Positions 8,432 to 18,916 of a stretch of DNA of 64,000 nucleotides are shown here, piece by piece; positions within the stretch are counted from its first letter, which is position 1, and every line of letters starts with the position of its first letter. The stretch is taken from positions 1,612,001 through 1,676,000 of the forward strand of contig OZ218965.1 in NCBI GenBank assembly GCA_965112735.1, read 5' to 3'. The notes under the pieces are model-generated. The model had not been told where the DNA came from, did not search any database, and saw only the letters and a program-made list of their open reading frames with translations. The stretch is from Phaeosaccion multiseriatum (taxonomy: Eukaryota > Ochrophyta, other classes). A program made the translations under genes and the position numbers.

Positions 8432-10800
8432 AGTGTGTGCGACCAGCAGACCACGAGATGTGAAACCCTTGAGAACACTTGAGGGATACATTGTCAGCCG
8501 AGTGCTGGGCAGCTCGAAGTGTCCTTTCAGGAGCTACAGAGTGAGGGAGAGAATTTACAAGTGTGAAGGGCCCCTTGTCATGGTCATTTTGACCCTCGAT
8601 CGAGGGGGAAGAGAGAGTATGACGATAGATATGGGCCAGATACAACGCTAGGCTATAGCTCATGACCATGCGCCGATTCGGTACACTTCACATGCTCTCC
8701 TTGTCGAGTTTGCGGTTTACAAGGCTATCTATGTATTTTTCGTCTGTTCAATCCAATTTAATACATGGGCAGCTCCAACTGTACACACACTGCCCCTACT
8801 CCCCATATCGGTGGTGCTACGGCTGCTACTACTCGAGATGCTGCACGAGGCCCCGTCTTACCTGCGACATCCGTCTCGGTAGCCCGCCAAGCCCTCCTCT
8901 GGCAGCTCCAACCCCCCCTCCCACGGCCTCCACCCCACTTTCTCTGCCTGCAGGGCGGTCAGCGACTTGAGTATGGCCTTGCGGCTCATCGTCCTGTCGC
9001 CCCTGAGTCATTCTCGCTTCTCGACCATGTGCCACGACGAACACCACCACCCACAGCAACAGCACGCTAACCCCCCCCTTTCTCCGGCTCAGCTCCCATG
9101 GCCGCCTCGGCTGCCGATGGCGCGTCCAGCTGCTGCTTGATTGAGCTTCTCTCACTCGTGGCTGGTAGGCTTCAATACGATCACGCTCATCCGCAGTAGC
9201 CAAGAGGAGCTGCAGCTGATCGTGCAGCAATTGCGTCCCCCGGGGTGGACGACGAGGCGGATAAGCTTGACTTCTATCTGGGCGCCTGTTTCTCTTCCCC
9301 CCACTCGTCTGGCCACCACTGCTCGTAAACCCCTTGCTCCTTACCTTCTCGCTCCCTGAAGAGAAGCAGGATGGTCGCCGCAGTCGTTCTCCTGCCCCGG
9401 TAATGACCCTCGTGATGACCTAACCGAAGGGGCCAAAATTAGGGAGGTGGACACGAGGTGATTTCCCATGTCTGGTTATGCTCGCTGAAGCTGAAAGTTG
9501 GACATCTGACAACTCACACACTAGATGCCACAACATACCTTGTGTCGCCCTTGACTCCGCCGGGAAGGTTCCTTCCCTTTCCTCTCCACCCTGATACTTC
9601 CCCACCTGTGCAGTGACCTCGGGAGAAGCTGTCGAAGCCGCCCCGATAGCCCCACCACCCACGTCCCGCAAGAACAGGGGGCAGGAAAGTTACCATGACG
9701 CCAATTGAGCAAGACCGATACTCTGACGGGGCGTGGGATTGGCTGCTCATGACCTCACAAAAAGGGCCCTTCAAAGGCAAAGGAGTGGGGAGTACACGTA
9801 TGCGATTGTGCACATGGGATTATGACCTTTGAAGCTAAAACTTGGTCACAAGCCAGGCTATATACGAGTGATGTTGATCCCCCTTGCCCCGCTCGTAACT
9901 GCCAGGCGAAGCCTTCCATCTCACGCCCTCTCCCCCGCTCGTGCGCCCTCACCTTTTCGGCCACCTCGGGTGACGACCTGCGATAGACCTCTTGCCCTCC
10001 ACCCATGGACAGCGGCGGTACGGGAGTCATCAGACGTGTCCTACGGACGAGATGACGCCCTGATGGACCCTGAAAATCGGTTGAATTGAGCAGCGTCCAC
10101 GTCTCAGAGACATCCAACTGTGAAGGTGGAGTACCCGAACTTCAAAGGCAAAAGTGCCGACGAGCTGGAGGCGGAAGAGCATGCGACGCATATGAAAAGT
10201 TTCGTACACTCCTGGAGAAGAGATCCTATCTTGGACCCCGCTTATCTCTATGGGTATACCCCCCTCCGTCCGTCCTCTCTCTCTATCGAAACCAAGGTTG
10301 GCGAAAAACGCACCTTTGCCGCTCACCCGCTAGTTATTGCCACAAAGCTCCTGCGAGCACGCTCTCAGCTGCCTAATCCCGAGTTCACTGTGTTTTCCTC
10401 AAGCTTGCGCGAGCGCTTTGCCTGGGATAGTCCGTATAATAATTAGTATTCACACAGGGGGGGTTAATTGACATACACGGGGGGCGGTTAATAATTGGCG
10501 CAAAAGGGCGGAAATTTCTGTTGGCTCTCGGGTCACTGTTGCAGATGAGATTATTATTAAGACATTATATTCGTTGGCACTATATGGAGGGAGCCGTGTT
10601 GGTAACTGCGTTAGGGACATCGCAACACGACAATTGTCGCGATCAACAGCTAGCTGTCCATTGTGCATTAGACAGGAAAAGTGCGACAACGAACGAGAGG
10701 CCCAGGTTTACCAAGATGTCAGATTGGCAAGATGGAGGGCGAAGAAGAAAAGGACGAAGGCGATACGGCCGTTCCTGATACGGAGAGTCTGCTGCGGTAG
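8432..10800. other. Intergenic, only weak open frames
   Basis: No convincing gene. The minus-strand frame at 8829-9230 (a charged helical start, LQLLLATADERDRIEAYQ) and the plus-strand frame at 10120-10446 (beginning KVEYPNFKGKSADELEAEE, no upstream ATG) look protein-like and could be remnants of a retroelement Gag or another transposon protein. I recognise neither. Short phrases such as TTCAAAGGCAAA occur at about 9772 and 10140, suggesting old internal duplication. Confidence 0.4.
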
Positions 10801-11048
10801 GTGGCAGGGCTCAATCGCAACACACTGCCCTTAGCCCGGAGGCTAACATTTGGCAACGACACATCCATTGGACTTTTGCGTGCAAAGCGGCTTCAGCAGG
10901 GTCGTGAGCTCATTCAATCGGGGGGGGGGGTAGTCTCGACGCAGCATGTCGACTGCAGGAGAGCCACGCGGGCCGGCAGCAAGCGGGCGAGGAGCAACAG
11001 GAGGAGAACAAATGACGGAGGAGGAGGCGATAAGGAGGGTGACGTGAT

Positions 11049-11180
11049 GCTAGCGGGCAGAAGCGGTGGTGCGGACGTGAATGCTGTAGCGGGCGGAAGT
11101 GGCGCGGAACACGTGGATGCAGTAGCGGGCAGAAGCGGCGCCGTGGACGGGGATGTGCTGTAGCGGGCAGAAGCGTTGGC
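11049..11180. repeat. Degenerate GTAGCGGGC(A/G)GAAGCGG repeat
   Basis: A GTAGCGGGCAGAAGCGGxGxxGTGGACGTG block occurs three to four times with a spacing near 40-45 bp, immediately left of the purine-rich minisatellite field. Confidence 0.6.
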
Positions 11181-11219
11181 GATAGCGGGCGTGATGGGGA
11201 TTTTGGAGGACAGAAGTGG

Positions 11220-12054
11220 ATGTGAGATGTTTGAGGACAAGGACAAGGGCAAGGACAGGGGCAAGGACAAGGGAGAGGGCAAGGGCAAGGGCAAGGGCAA
11301 GGGCAAGGAGAGGGACGAGGACAAGAGGATAAAGACAGAGGACAGAGGACAGAGGGCAGAGTACAACGAAGACGGAGAGCAGAGGACAGAGGAGAGAGGA
11401 CTGAGGGCAGAGTACGAAGAGTACGAAGAGGACAGAGGGCAGAGTACAAACAAGACGGAGGACAGAGTACAAAGAGGGCAGAGTACAAAGAGGATAGAGG
11501 ACAGAGGACAGAGGGCAGAGTACAACGAAGACAGAGAGGAGAGGAGAGAGGACTGAGGGCAGAGTACAAAGAGGACAGAGCACAGAGGGCAGAGTACAAA
11601 CAAGACGGAGGACAGAGTACGGCGAAGACAGAGAGCAGAGGACAGAGGGCAGGGTACAAAGAGGACAGGGGACAGAGGACAGAGTACAAAGAGGACAGAG
11701 GACAGAGGACAGAGGACGGAGGGCAGAGTACAAAGAGGACAGAGGACAGAGAGCAGACGGCAGAGCACATAGAGGACAGAGGACAGAGGACAGAGTACAA
11801 AGAGGACAGAGGGCAGAGTACAAAGAGGACAGAGGGCAGAGTACAAAGAGGACAGAGGACAGAGGACGGAGGGCAGAGTACAAAGAGGACAGAGGACAGA
11901 GAGCAGATGGCAGAGTACAAAGAGGACAGAGGACAGAGGACAGAGGGCAGAGTACAAAGAGGACAGAGGACAGAGGACAGAGGGCAGAGTACAACGAAGA
12001 CAGAGAGCAGAGGACTGAGGGCAGAGTACAAAGAGGACAGAGGACAGAGAGCAG
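11220..12054. repeat. Degenerate GAGGACAGAGGGCAGAGTACAA repeats
   Basis: Irregular tandem units built from GAGGACAGAG, GGGCAGAGTAC and AAAGAGGACAG, all purine-rich on the plus strand. They grade into the regular 30 bp array starting near 12055. Open frames across this stretch are by-products of the low complexity. Confidence 0.85.
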
Positions 12055-15000
12055 ATGGCAGAGAAGAGGAAGAGAGTAGAGACCGATGGCAGAAAAGAGG
12101 ACACAGCAGAGACAGACGGTAGAGAAGAGGACAAAGCAGAGACCGATGGCAGAGAAGAGGACACAGCAGAGACAGACGGCAGAGAAGAGGACACAGCAGG
12201 GACCGATGGCAGAGAAGAGGACACAGCAGGGACCGATGGCAGAGAAGAGGACACAGCAGGGACCGATGGCAGAGAAGAGGACACAGCAGAGACCGATGGC
12301 AGAGAAGAGGACAAAGCAGAGACCGATGGCAGAGAAGAGGACAAAGCAGAGACAGACGGCAGAGAAGAGGACACAGCAGAGACCGATGGCAGAGAAGAGG
12401 ACACAGCAGAGACCGATGGCAGAGAAGAGGACACAGCAGAGACAGATGGTAGAGAAGAGGACACAGCAGAGACCGATGGCAGAGAAGAGGACACAGCAGA
12501 GACAGACGGCAGAGAAGAGGACACAGCAGAGACCGATGGCAGAGAAGAGGACACAGCAGAGACCGATGGTAGAGAAGAGGACACAGCAGAGACCGATGGC
12601 AGAGAAGAGGACACAGCAGAGATCGATGGTAGAGAAGAGGACACAGCAGAGACCGATGGCAGAGAAGAGGACACAGCAGAGATCGATGGCAGAGAAGAGG
12701 ACACAGCAGAGACAGATGGTAGAGAAGAGGACACAGCAGAGACAGATGGCAGAGAAGAGGACACAGCAGAGACCGATGGCAGAGAAGAGGACACAGCAGA
12801 GACAGATGGTAGAGAAGAGGACACAGCAGAGACATATGGCAGAGAAGAGGACACAGCAGAGACCGATGGCATAGAAGAGGACATAGCAGAGACCGATGGC
12901 AGAGAAGAGGACACAGCAGATGGCAGAGAAGAGGACACAGCAGAGACAGACGGCAGAGAAGAGGACACAGCAGAGACAGATGGTAGAGAAGAGGACACAG
13001 CAGAGACAGATGGCAGAGAAGAGGACACAGCAGAGACCGATGGCAGAGAAGAGGACACAGCAGAGACAGATGGTAGAGAAGAGGACACAGCAGAGACATA
13101 TGGCAGAGAAGAGGACACAGCAGAGACAGATGGCAGAGAAGAGGACACAGCAGATGGCAGAGAAGAGGACACAGCAGAGACAGATGGCAGAGAAGAGGAC
13201 ACAGCAGAGACCGATGGCAGAGAAGAGGACACAGCAGAGACCGATGGCAGAGAAGAGGACACAGCAGAGACCGATGGCAGAGAAGAGGACACAGCAGAGA
13301 CCGATGGCAGAGAAAAGGACACAGCAGAGACAGATGGCAGAGAAGAGGACACAGCAGAGACCGATGGCAGAGAAGAGGACACAGCAGATGGCAGAGAAGA
13401 GGACACAGCAGAGATCGATGGTAGAGAAGAGGACACAGCAGAGACCGATGGCAGAGAAGAGGACACAGCAGAGATCGATGGCAGAGAAGAGGACACAGCA
13501 GAGACAGATGGTAGAGAAGAGGACACAGCAGAGACAGATGGTAGAGAAGAGGACACAGCAGAGACATATGGCAGAGAAGAGGACACAGCAGAGACCGATG
13601 GCAGAGAAGAGGACACAGCAGATGGCAGAGAAGAGGACACAGCAGAGACAGATGGCAGAGAAGAGGACACAGCAGAGACCGATGGCAGAGAAGAGGACAC
13701 AGCAGAGACCGATGGCAGAGAAAAGGACACAGCAGAGACAGATGGCAGAGAAGAGGACACAGCAGAGACCGATGGCAGAGAAGAGGACACAGCAGATGGC
13801 AGAGAAGAGGACACAGCAGAGATCGATGGTAGAGAAGAGGACACAGCAGAGACCGATGGCAGAGAAGAGGACACAGCAGAGATCGATGGCAGAGAAGAGG
13901 ACACAGCAGAGATCGATGGCAGAGAAGAGGACACAGCAGAGACAGATGGTAGAGAAGAGGACACAGCAGAGACAGATGGCAGAGAAGAGGACACAGCAGA
14001 TGGCAGAGAAGAGGACACAGCAGAGACAGATGGCAGAGAAGAGGACACAGCAGAGACCGATGGCAGAGAAGAGGACACAGCAGAGACCGATGGCAGAGAA
14101 GAGGACACAGCAGAGACCGATGGCAGAGAAAAGGACACAGCAGAGACAGATGGCAGAGAAGAGGACACAGCAGAGACCGATGGCAGAGAAGAGGACACAG
14201 CAGAGACAGATGGTAGAGAAGAGGACACAGCAGAGACAGATGGCAGAGAAGAGGACACAGCAGAGACCGATGGCAGAGAAGAGGACACAGCAGAGACAGA
14301 TGGTAGAGAAGAGGACACAGCAGAGACATATGGCAGAGAAGAGGACACAGCAGAGACCGATGGCAGAGAAGAGGACACAGCAGATGGCAGAGAAGAGGAC
14401 ACAGCAGAGACAGATGGCAGAGAAGAGGACACAGCAGAGACCGATGGCAGAGAAGAGGACACAGCAGAGACCGATGGCAGAGAAGAGGACACAGCAGAGA
14501 CCGATGGCAGAGAAGAGGACACAGCAGAGACCGATGGCAGAGAAAAGGACACAGCAGAGACAGATGGCAGAGAAGAGGACACAGCAGAGACCGATGGCAG
14601 AGAAGATGACACAGCAGATGGCAGAGAAGAGGACACAGCAGAGATCGATGGTAGAGAAGAGGACACAGCAGAGACCGATGGCAGAGAAGAGGACACAGCA
14701 GAGATCGATGGCAGAGAAGAGGACACAGCAGAGACAGATGGTAGAGAAGAGGACACAGCAGAGACAGATGGCAGAGAAGAGGACACAGCAGAGACCGATG
14801 GCAGAGAAGAGGACACAGCAGAGACCGGCGGCAGAGAAGAGGACACAGCAGAGACAGATGGCAGAGAAGAGGACACAGCAGAGACCGATGGCAGAGAAGA
14901 GGACACAGCAGAGACCGATGGCAGAGAAGAGGACACAGCAGAGACATATGGCAGAGAAGAGGACACAGCAGAGACCGATGGCAGAGAAGAGGACACAGCA

Positions 15001-15321
15001 GAGACAGACGGCAGAGAAGAGAACACAGCAGAGACCGATGGCAGAGAAGAGGACAAAGCAGAGACAGACGGCAGAGAAGAGGACACAGCAGAGACCGATG
15101 GCAGAGAAGAGGACACAGCAGAGACCGATGGCAGAGAAGAGGACACAGCAGAGACAGACGGCAGAGAAGAAGACACAGCAGAGATCGATGGCAGAGAAGA
15201 GGACACAGCAGAGACCGATGGCAGAGAAGAGGACACAGCAGCAGCAGCACAACAGGAGGGGGTGGAACGGGAGCAACACAACAAAACAGGGACAAGGGGG
15301 GCAGACCGAGAAGGACAGTAA
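12055..15321 (+). CDS. Candidate acidic repeat protein of the TAETDGREED array
   Basis: From the ATG at 12055 the frame runs for 1088 residues, nearly all of it a 10-residue repeat TAETDGREED with variants EIDG, ETYG and an 8-residue form TADGREED. It ends in an unrelated Gln/Gly-rich tail at 15321. The product would be extremely acidic and disordered. The three commonest variable bases of the monomer all fall at third codon positions in this frame. However, the antisense frame reading SSLPSVSAVS (open from about 15473 to 10914, without an ATG near its start) sees the same bases at third positions. I cannot choose the strand from sequence alone, and the array may be non-coding. Confidence 0.3.
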   Translation: MAEKRKRVETDGRKEDTAETDGREEDKAETDGREEDTAETDGREEDTAGTDGREEDTAGTDGREEDTAGTDGREEDTAETDGREEDKAETDGREEDKAETDGREEDTAETDGREEDTAETDGREEDTAETDGREEDTAETDGREEDTAETDGREEDTAETDGREEDTAETDGREEDTAETDGREEDTAEIDGREEDTAETDGREEDTAEIDGREEDTAETDGREEDTAETDGREEDTAETDGREEDTAETDGREEDTAETYGREEDTAETDGIEEDIAETDGREEDTADGREEDTAETDGREEDTAETDGREEDTAETDGREEDTAETDGREEDTAETDGREEDTAETYGREEDTAETDGREEDTADGREEDTAETDGREEDTAETDGREEDTAETDGREEDTAETDGREEDTAETDGREKDTAETDGREEDTAETDGREEDTADGREEDTAEIDGREEDTAETDGREEDTAEIDGREEDTAETDGREEDTAETDGREEDTAETYGREEDTAETDGREEDTADGREEDTAETDGREEDTAETDGREEDTAETDGREKDTAETDGREEDTAETDGREEDTADGREEDTAEIDGREEDTAETDGREEDTAEIDGREEDTAEIDGREEDTAETDGREEDTAETDGREEDTADGREEDTAETDGREEDTAETDGREEDTAETDGREEDTAETDGREKDTAETDGREEDTAETDGREEDTAETDGREEDTAETDGREEDTAETDGREEDTAETDGREEDTAETYGREEDTAETDGREEDTADGREEDTAETDGREEDTAETDGREEDTAETDGREEDTAETDGREEDTAETDGREKDTAETDGREEDTAETDGREDDTADGREEDTAEIDGREEDTAETDGREEDTAEIDGREEDTAETDGREEDTAETDGREEDTAETDGREEDTAETGGREEDTAETDGREEDTAETDGREEDTAETDGREEDTAETYGREEDTAETDGREEDTAETDGREENTAETDGREEDKAETDGREEDTAETDGREEDTAETDGREEDTAETDGREEDTAEIDGREEDTAETDGREEDTAAAAQQEGVEREQHNKTGTRGADREGQ
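12085..15240. repeat. 30 bp minisatellite with 234 bp higher-order period
   Basis: Roughly 100 monomers of 30 bp. A shortened 24 bp monomer (lacking two codons, reading TADGREED) occurs near 12917, 13151, 13385, 13618, 13793, 13997, 14384 and 14615. The spacings of about 234, 234, 233, 175, 204, 387 and 231 equal seven, seven, seven, five, six, twelve and seven full monomers plus one short one. The array has therefore grown by amplification of a 7x30+24 bp block. Confidence 0.95.
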
Positions 15322-15689
15322 CTCGGACAATAGGGCAAGGGGCAACCGGCAGGGTCGGTACAGCAAAAAGGGGGTGGTGCGAGAGCATGTGGTTCTTTTT
15401 CTTTTCTTCGCGGAGGATGGTGGCACAGTGCGGGTGGTCTTGGCAAGAGTTGTGCACGGGGCGGACTCACCACAGAAGGAGTCTTGGGTCTTGTTGGAGA
15501 AGGTCAAAAGCAGAGGGGTCAGGGAGTACTTTGCGAATGGGTCAGTGTGCTTCAACGGAGTGAGCAGGGTCTTCAGAGGGGCGCCATTTGTAAGTGTATG
15601 GGCAGGACATTGACATTGGATATCGAGGAGGTCTATTTAGTTCAGATTCGGGACAGTGGGAGGGGCGGTTCAGTGACGAGGCCGTGGAG
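15322..15689. other. Array flank, nothing recognised
   Basis: G-rich sequence following the minisatellite. No supported gene, RNA or repeat. Confidence 0.5.
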
Positions 15690-15910
15690 GGGGGCAAAGG
15701 GATGAGGCCGTGTAGGGGGCAAAGGGAAGGGACAAGGCCGTGTAGGAGGCAAAAGTGATAAGGACAAGGACGTACCGGACATGGAGGCAAGTGTGAGGAC
15801 AAGGACATTATCAAGGGAGGGGTATTGGACCTTAGCAACGTCTATTAAATCATCTTAGGAGAACTTGGAGTGAGCGGTAGGCCACTAGGTGGCTACTGAG
15901 CTGTTCCGGG
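15690..15910 (+). repeat. Partial copy of the VPS33-3'-flank repeat family
   Basis: The phrases GAGGCCGTGTAG, CAAGGGAGGGGTATTGGAC, AGAACTTGG(A)GTGAGCGGTAG and CACTAGGTGGCTACTGAGC occur in the same order as at 24050-24220 and, inverted, at 18917-19140 and 40045-40250. Only the distal end of the family is present here. Confidence 0.7.
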
Positions 15911-16534
15911 AAGTGTCGTCACTGCCCTTGTAGAGCTTGTGGGCACTGCATATACAATCCCCGGGACGGTGGTGGTCGGTCCCACATCTTTTTGCTTGCT
16001 TGTGCGGCTCAGAATCCGGTCTGGCTGGAGTTGGCCCCTCTTATATGCAGTAGCAGTGCACGATGAGTCACAGGTGGCTGGTGGATCATGGCGGCAAGGA
16101 GAGTCGCTTAAGATCACGTAGCTACGGTCCCCCATCTGCTGGTTGTGTTGGCGACTCCACACATAGCTAGCCCAGGCAGCCAGCCATAGGGTGGCTCAGC
16201 CATCAACACATGAAAGAAGCGGCCAAAGCAAGGGAAGCAAGGGGCATGGCTGGCTGGGCAGCTTTTTATGGTTACAAAAATCCCATGCCATGCTGTCCCT
16301 CTGTATCCACAGCCATCCTCTCCATCCTCGCTCCCCCCCCTCCATCCACTGCCACCCCCGCCCCCTCCTCCATCCACTAGTCTTGGCTACCAGCCATCCC
16401 CTCCTCCCTCTCCTGCAAAGATCGCGACTCCACACATAGCACATGGGGTGGTGGTTCACAGCCCAGAGGGCCGTCCCCCGTCCCAGCCAGGTAGGGGTGC
16501 AGCAAAACCCTCAGAATCTTTCGTTCCTTACTCT
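15911..16534. other. Intergenic, 16 bp direct repeat
   Basis: No gene recognised. CGACTCCACACATAGC occurs near 16152 and again near 16426, about 275 bp apart, flanking a C-rich stretch; the block may be an old insertion. Confidence 0.5.
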
Positions 16535-16705
16535 CATGTCGGCCCCTGACCAGCCAGGCCAGAACCTGGAACCTGCCTGGCCCGCTGGCGAGGCTTGCTT
16601 GGCAGAGTAGCCTTGCCCTCATCATTGCCATATCACATGATGGCTTTCGCCCAGAACTTGAGAACCTGGAACCTGGGTCGCCTCACAACCTGTTCAGGGG
16701 CGGAC
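16535..16705. mobile_element. MITE-like element (copy 2, diverged)
   Basis: Bounded by TCGGCCCCTGACCAGCC and TTCAGGGGCGGA and containing CCAGAACCTGGAACCTGCCTGGC, which also occurs in copy 1 at 8202-8431. The terminal repeats are shorter and mismatched compared with copy 1. No clear target-site duplication. Confidence 0.65.
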
Positions 16706-16812
16706 ACTCAGCCAGTTACACACGCACACGAAAGAAAGGGGAGGAGTGGAGAGGGACAAGATGGGCAGATTTTTACGCTTAGGAACGCCAAAAAGTGGCA
16801 AGAAGTGTGAAA

Positions 16813-16905
16813 GCTCGATTAGCTCAGCTGGTTAGAGCGTGGGTCTAATAACGTGTTCTTTACGTAGAGAACCCAAGGTCACCAGTTCAATCCTGGTATC
16901 GAGTA
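16813..16905 (+). tRNA. tRNA-Ile (anticodon AAT) with a 19 nt intron
   Basis: A complete cloverleaf can be drawn. The acceptor stem is GCTCGAT (16813-16819) with ATCGAGT (16898-16904), including one G-T pair. The D stem is GCTC/GAGC. The anticodon stem TGGGT/ACCCA flanks a CTAATA(A) loop with AAT at 16847-16849. The T arm is ACCAG-TTCAATC-CTGGT, and the discriminator is A. A 19 nt intron (16851-16869) sits at the canonical position between bases 37 and 38. A T-run for Pol III termination begins at about 16910. AAT would be read as inosine-AU, decoding Ile ATH codons. Confidence 0.95.
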
Positions 16906-16975
16906 TACCTTTTTGCCTTTCAAAACAAAAATCCCCCCTTTTCCTGTCCCTTCTCTCCTTTTTGTTCTGGTGGTG

Positions 16976-17836
16976 CTAATACAAGAGGCAGAGACCTAAC
17001 ACCGTATCATATGGGTGCAGGGAGCATGTAAGCAAACAAAGAGCGAGGCAAAGTCGTCCCTTACCAGCACTTCGAAAGCAGGGGGGTGAGGTTGTGATGC
17101 TGGCCCTGCCCCATTGACTTACGGAAATTTCGGAAATTACTTGACGTACCTCCTCGTCGCTCGCTGGTTGGAGCCGAGCACCAGTGCTGGCCGGCTGCTC
17201 GAGGTACTCTTCATCGGAGCCGTAGACGTAAACCGCGTCTTGTCCATCACCCCCCGAAGACGAACCACGTGACTGCTGACCCGCCGCCTCGCTCGCTGCA
17301 CCACCAGCAGCACCACCACTCCTGGCCGGCTCCATCAATTCGCAATCGGAGTTGCTGACGCAAGTGTCTTGTCCATCATCCCCCGACGACGAACCACGTG
17401 ACTGCTGACCCGCCGGCTCGCTCGCTGCACCACCACTGAGCCGGCCTTCGTCCCATAACTTACGTCTTTGTCTCCCGCCGATGTCGAAACATATGACGAG
17501 TGCTGACCCGGCTCGCTCGCTGCACCAGCACCACCAGTGCCCTCGTCCCCATGACCTCTGTCGCTCGCTTCGCGGCCGCCTCCAGGGAGCCTCGTGATTG
17601 GCCTTCTCCTCCTCCTTCGACTCTTGGCCTTCTCCTCTCGACGCTGCCTCCAGCTCTTGTCGTTGCTCTTGTTTGCCGGAGGTGCCTCCTGTGGGTAGTA
17701 GTTCGGGGTTCGTGAGGGAATGCGTAGCTACCTAGAGTACATCGCCCACGCTCCGGGGAGCACTCACCATTTGCGACTTCTCGGAGGAGGAGGAAGAAGG
17801 CTCGGAGCTGCTGGGGGGCTCGAGGTGGCTACCATT
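16976..17836 (-). CDS. Possible downstream exons of the SET-like gene, low complexity
   Basis: On the minus strand, protein-like stretches include a basic segment (about 17700-17560, NKSNDKSWRQRREEKAKS) and an acidic/Gly-Ser segment (about 17340-17120, with YGSDEEYLEQPAS and DEEVRQVISEI). GT/AG sites are present, but I could not fix exon borders. Two similar Ser/Gly-rich blocks (about 17230-17300 and 17370-17440) are a tandem duplication. These may be the C-terminal part of the gene at 17837-18142. Confidence 0.25.
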
Positions 17837-18142
17837 TTAGTACCCTCGCTCCACTCCTGGTGGTACGTGGTACACGGCCAACAGGGCACAGTGGCGGCCC
17901 TCGGCCAGGTTGTGGAGCAGCTCGCACTCCGGCTCCGAGCAAGTGGAGACGCACGCGTCGTTGGCGAATCTCCCAGAAATGCCATCCTCACCCTCGAGGT
18001 ACACACTGCCTGCCTGTAGTGGCCTCCTCGACCATCGCCATGTAGTCTTTGCTCCTTGTCCTCGTCGTCCTCGCCTAGGCATCACCACGACGGTGAAACC
18101 CCCGCGCTCCATCTCTTCCGTCGAAACCTGCGGCATCGTCAT
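17837..18142 (-). CDS. Possible SET-domain fragment
   Basis: An ORF from the ATG at 18142 (about 101 residues) contains GRFANDACVS, then ECELLHNLAEGRHCALLAVYHVPPG. This has the layout of the SET-domain core, normally RFxNHSCxPN..C-x(n)-A-x-x-xI-x-x-GEE, with the His replaced by Asp and irregular spacing. A neighbouring frame reads DYMAMVEEATTG just upstream, which would fit the preceding SET strand, so an intron or frameshift is likely. It could be a degenerate SET pseudogene. Function (lysine methylation) is only inferred. Confidence 0.3.
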   Translation of the reverse strand: MTMPQVSTEEMERGGFTVVVMPRRGRRGQGAKTTWRWSRRPLQAGSVYLEGEDGISGRFANDACVSTCSEPECELLHNLAEGRHCALLAVYHVPPGVERGY

Positions 18143-18208
18143 AATCTGGTGGCCGCAGCCAAGTGCCAGCCAAGACAGCCAGTCCAAGCGAGAGAGAAGC
18201 AAGAACAA

Positions 18209-18916
18209 GCGGCGTTAGCACATCTTTGCGCAGCGCCGCAGGCAGGTTGTGTAGTAGTCTAGAAACAACACCTCACTCGCACGCACGCAGGCCAGTGGGT
18301 CCCGGCTTTTACCTTTTTCACTCCGGCAGGCGACGACTCTCCCCCTTGTCCAGGCGGGTCTAGACTAGCCCTAGCGTGGCGTGCGGCTGGCTGGAAATTG
18401 TGGAGCGACAACTGGCGCTAGTAGTACGCGCGTTCCTCTCCTCTTGGCTTCTACAACTGTTTGTTTTCTCTTCTTTTTCCTCTCTATCTCCCACGGTCCA
18501 ACTCGCATTATTTTTGCAGTCCCTCGCCCTCTGGTGCCATCCCCGACAAAAAACGAAACGGCAGAATGTTGCCCTTCGCTTTGTCACTACTCGAGTCGGA
18601 AGTAAGTAAATTACGTATTTATCCCTCCTGGGGCAGTTCAGCGCTCTGCCCGCTCGAGACCCCTCTAGTCTATCTCCTTCGTCTGACGGCATTGTTTGGC
18701 CTCTCGCTCCTTCCTCCACCGGTAGTGGCTACGCCTGGCTGTTCCCTCCTCCTTCTCCTCCTCCTCCTGTCTTTGCCTCCCTCTTTCTTTGCTCATGAAG
18801 CTCATGACGCTGCCTCTCGGCCCCTCGTCCACTCCCCACCTCACGCACACACGCCCTCACAGCGCTGTGTAAGCCTTCGAGCCAAGGGCAGACAGGGCGT
18901 GGGCTGACGACCCTTC
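18209..18916. other. Intergenic, nothing recognised
   Basis: C/T-rich sequence with short open frames of no recognisable content. Confidence 0.5.

Noticed and set aside
12055-15240. CRISPR array
   Set aside because: The 30 bp unit is a head-to-tail tandem repeat with no unique spacers, in a eukaryotic genome.
10910-15555. Cys/Leu-rich antisense frames of the minisatellite as proteins
   Set aside because: They have no nearby ATG and variation in the array is non-synonymous in the CVLFSAIGLC frame I checked. Only the acidic plus frame and the SSLPSVSAVS frame remain possible.
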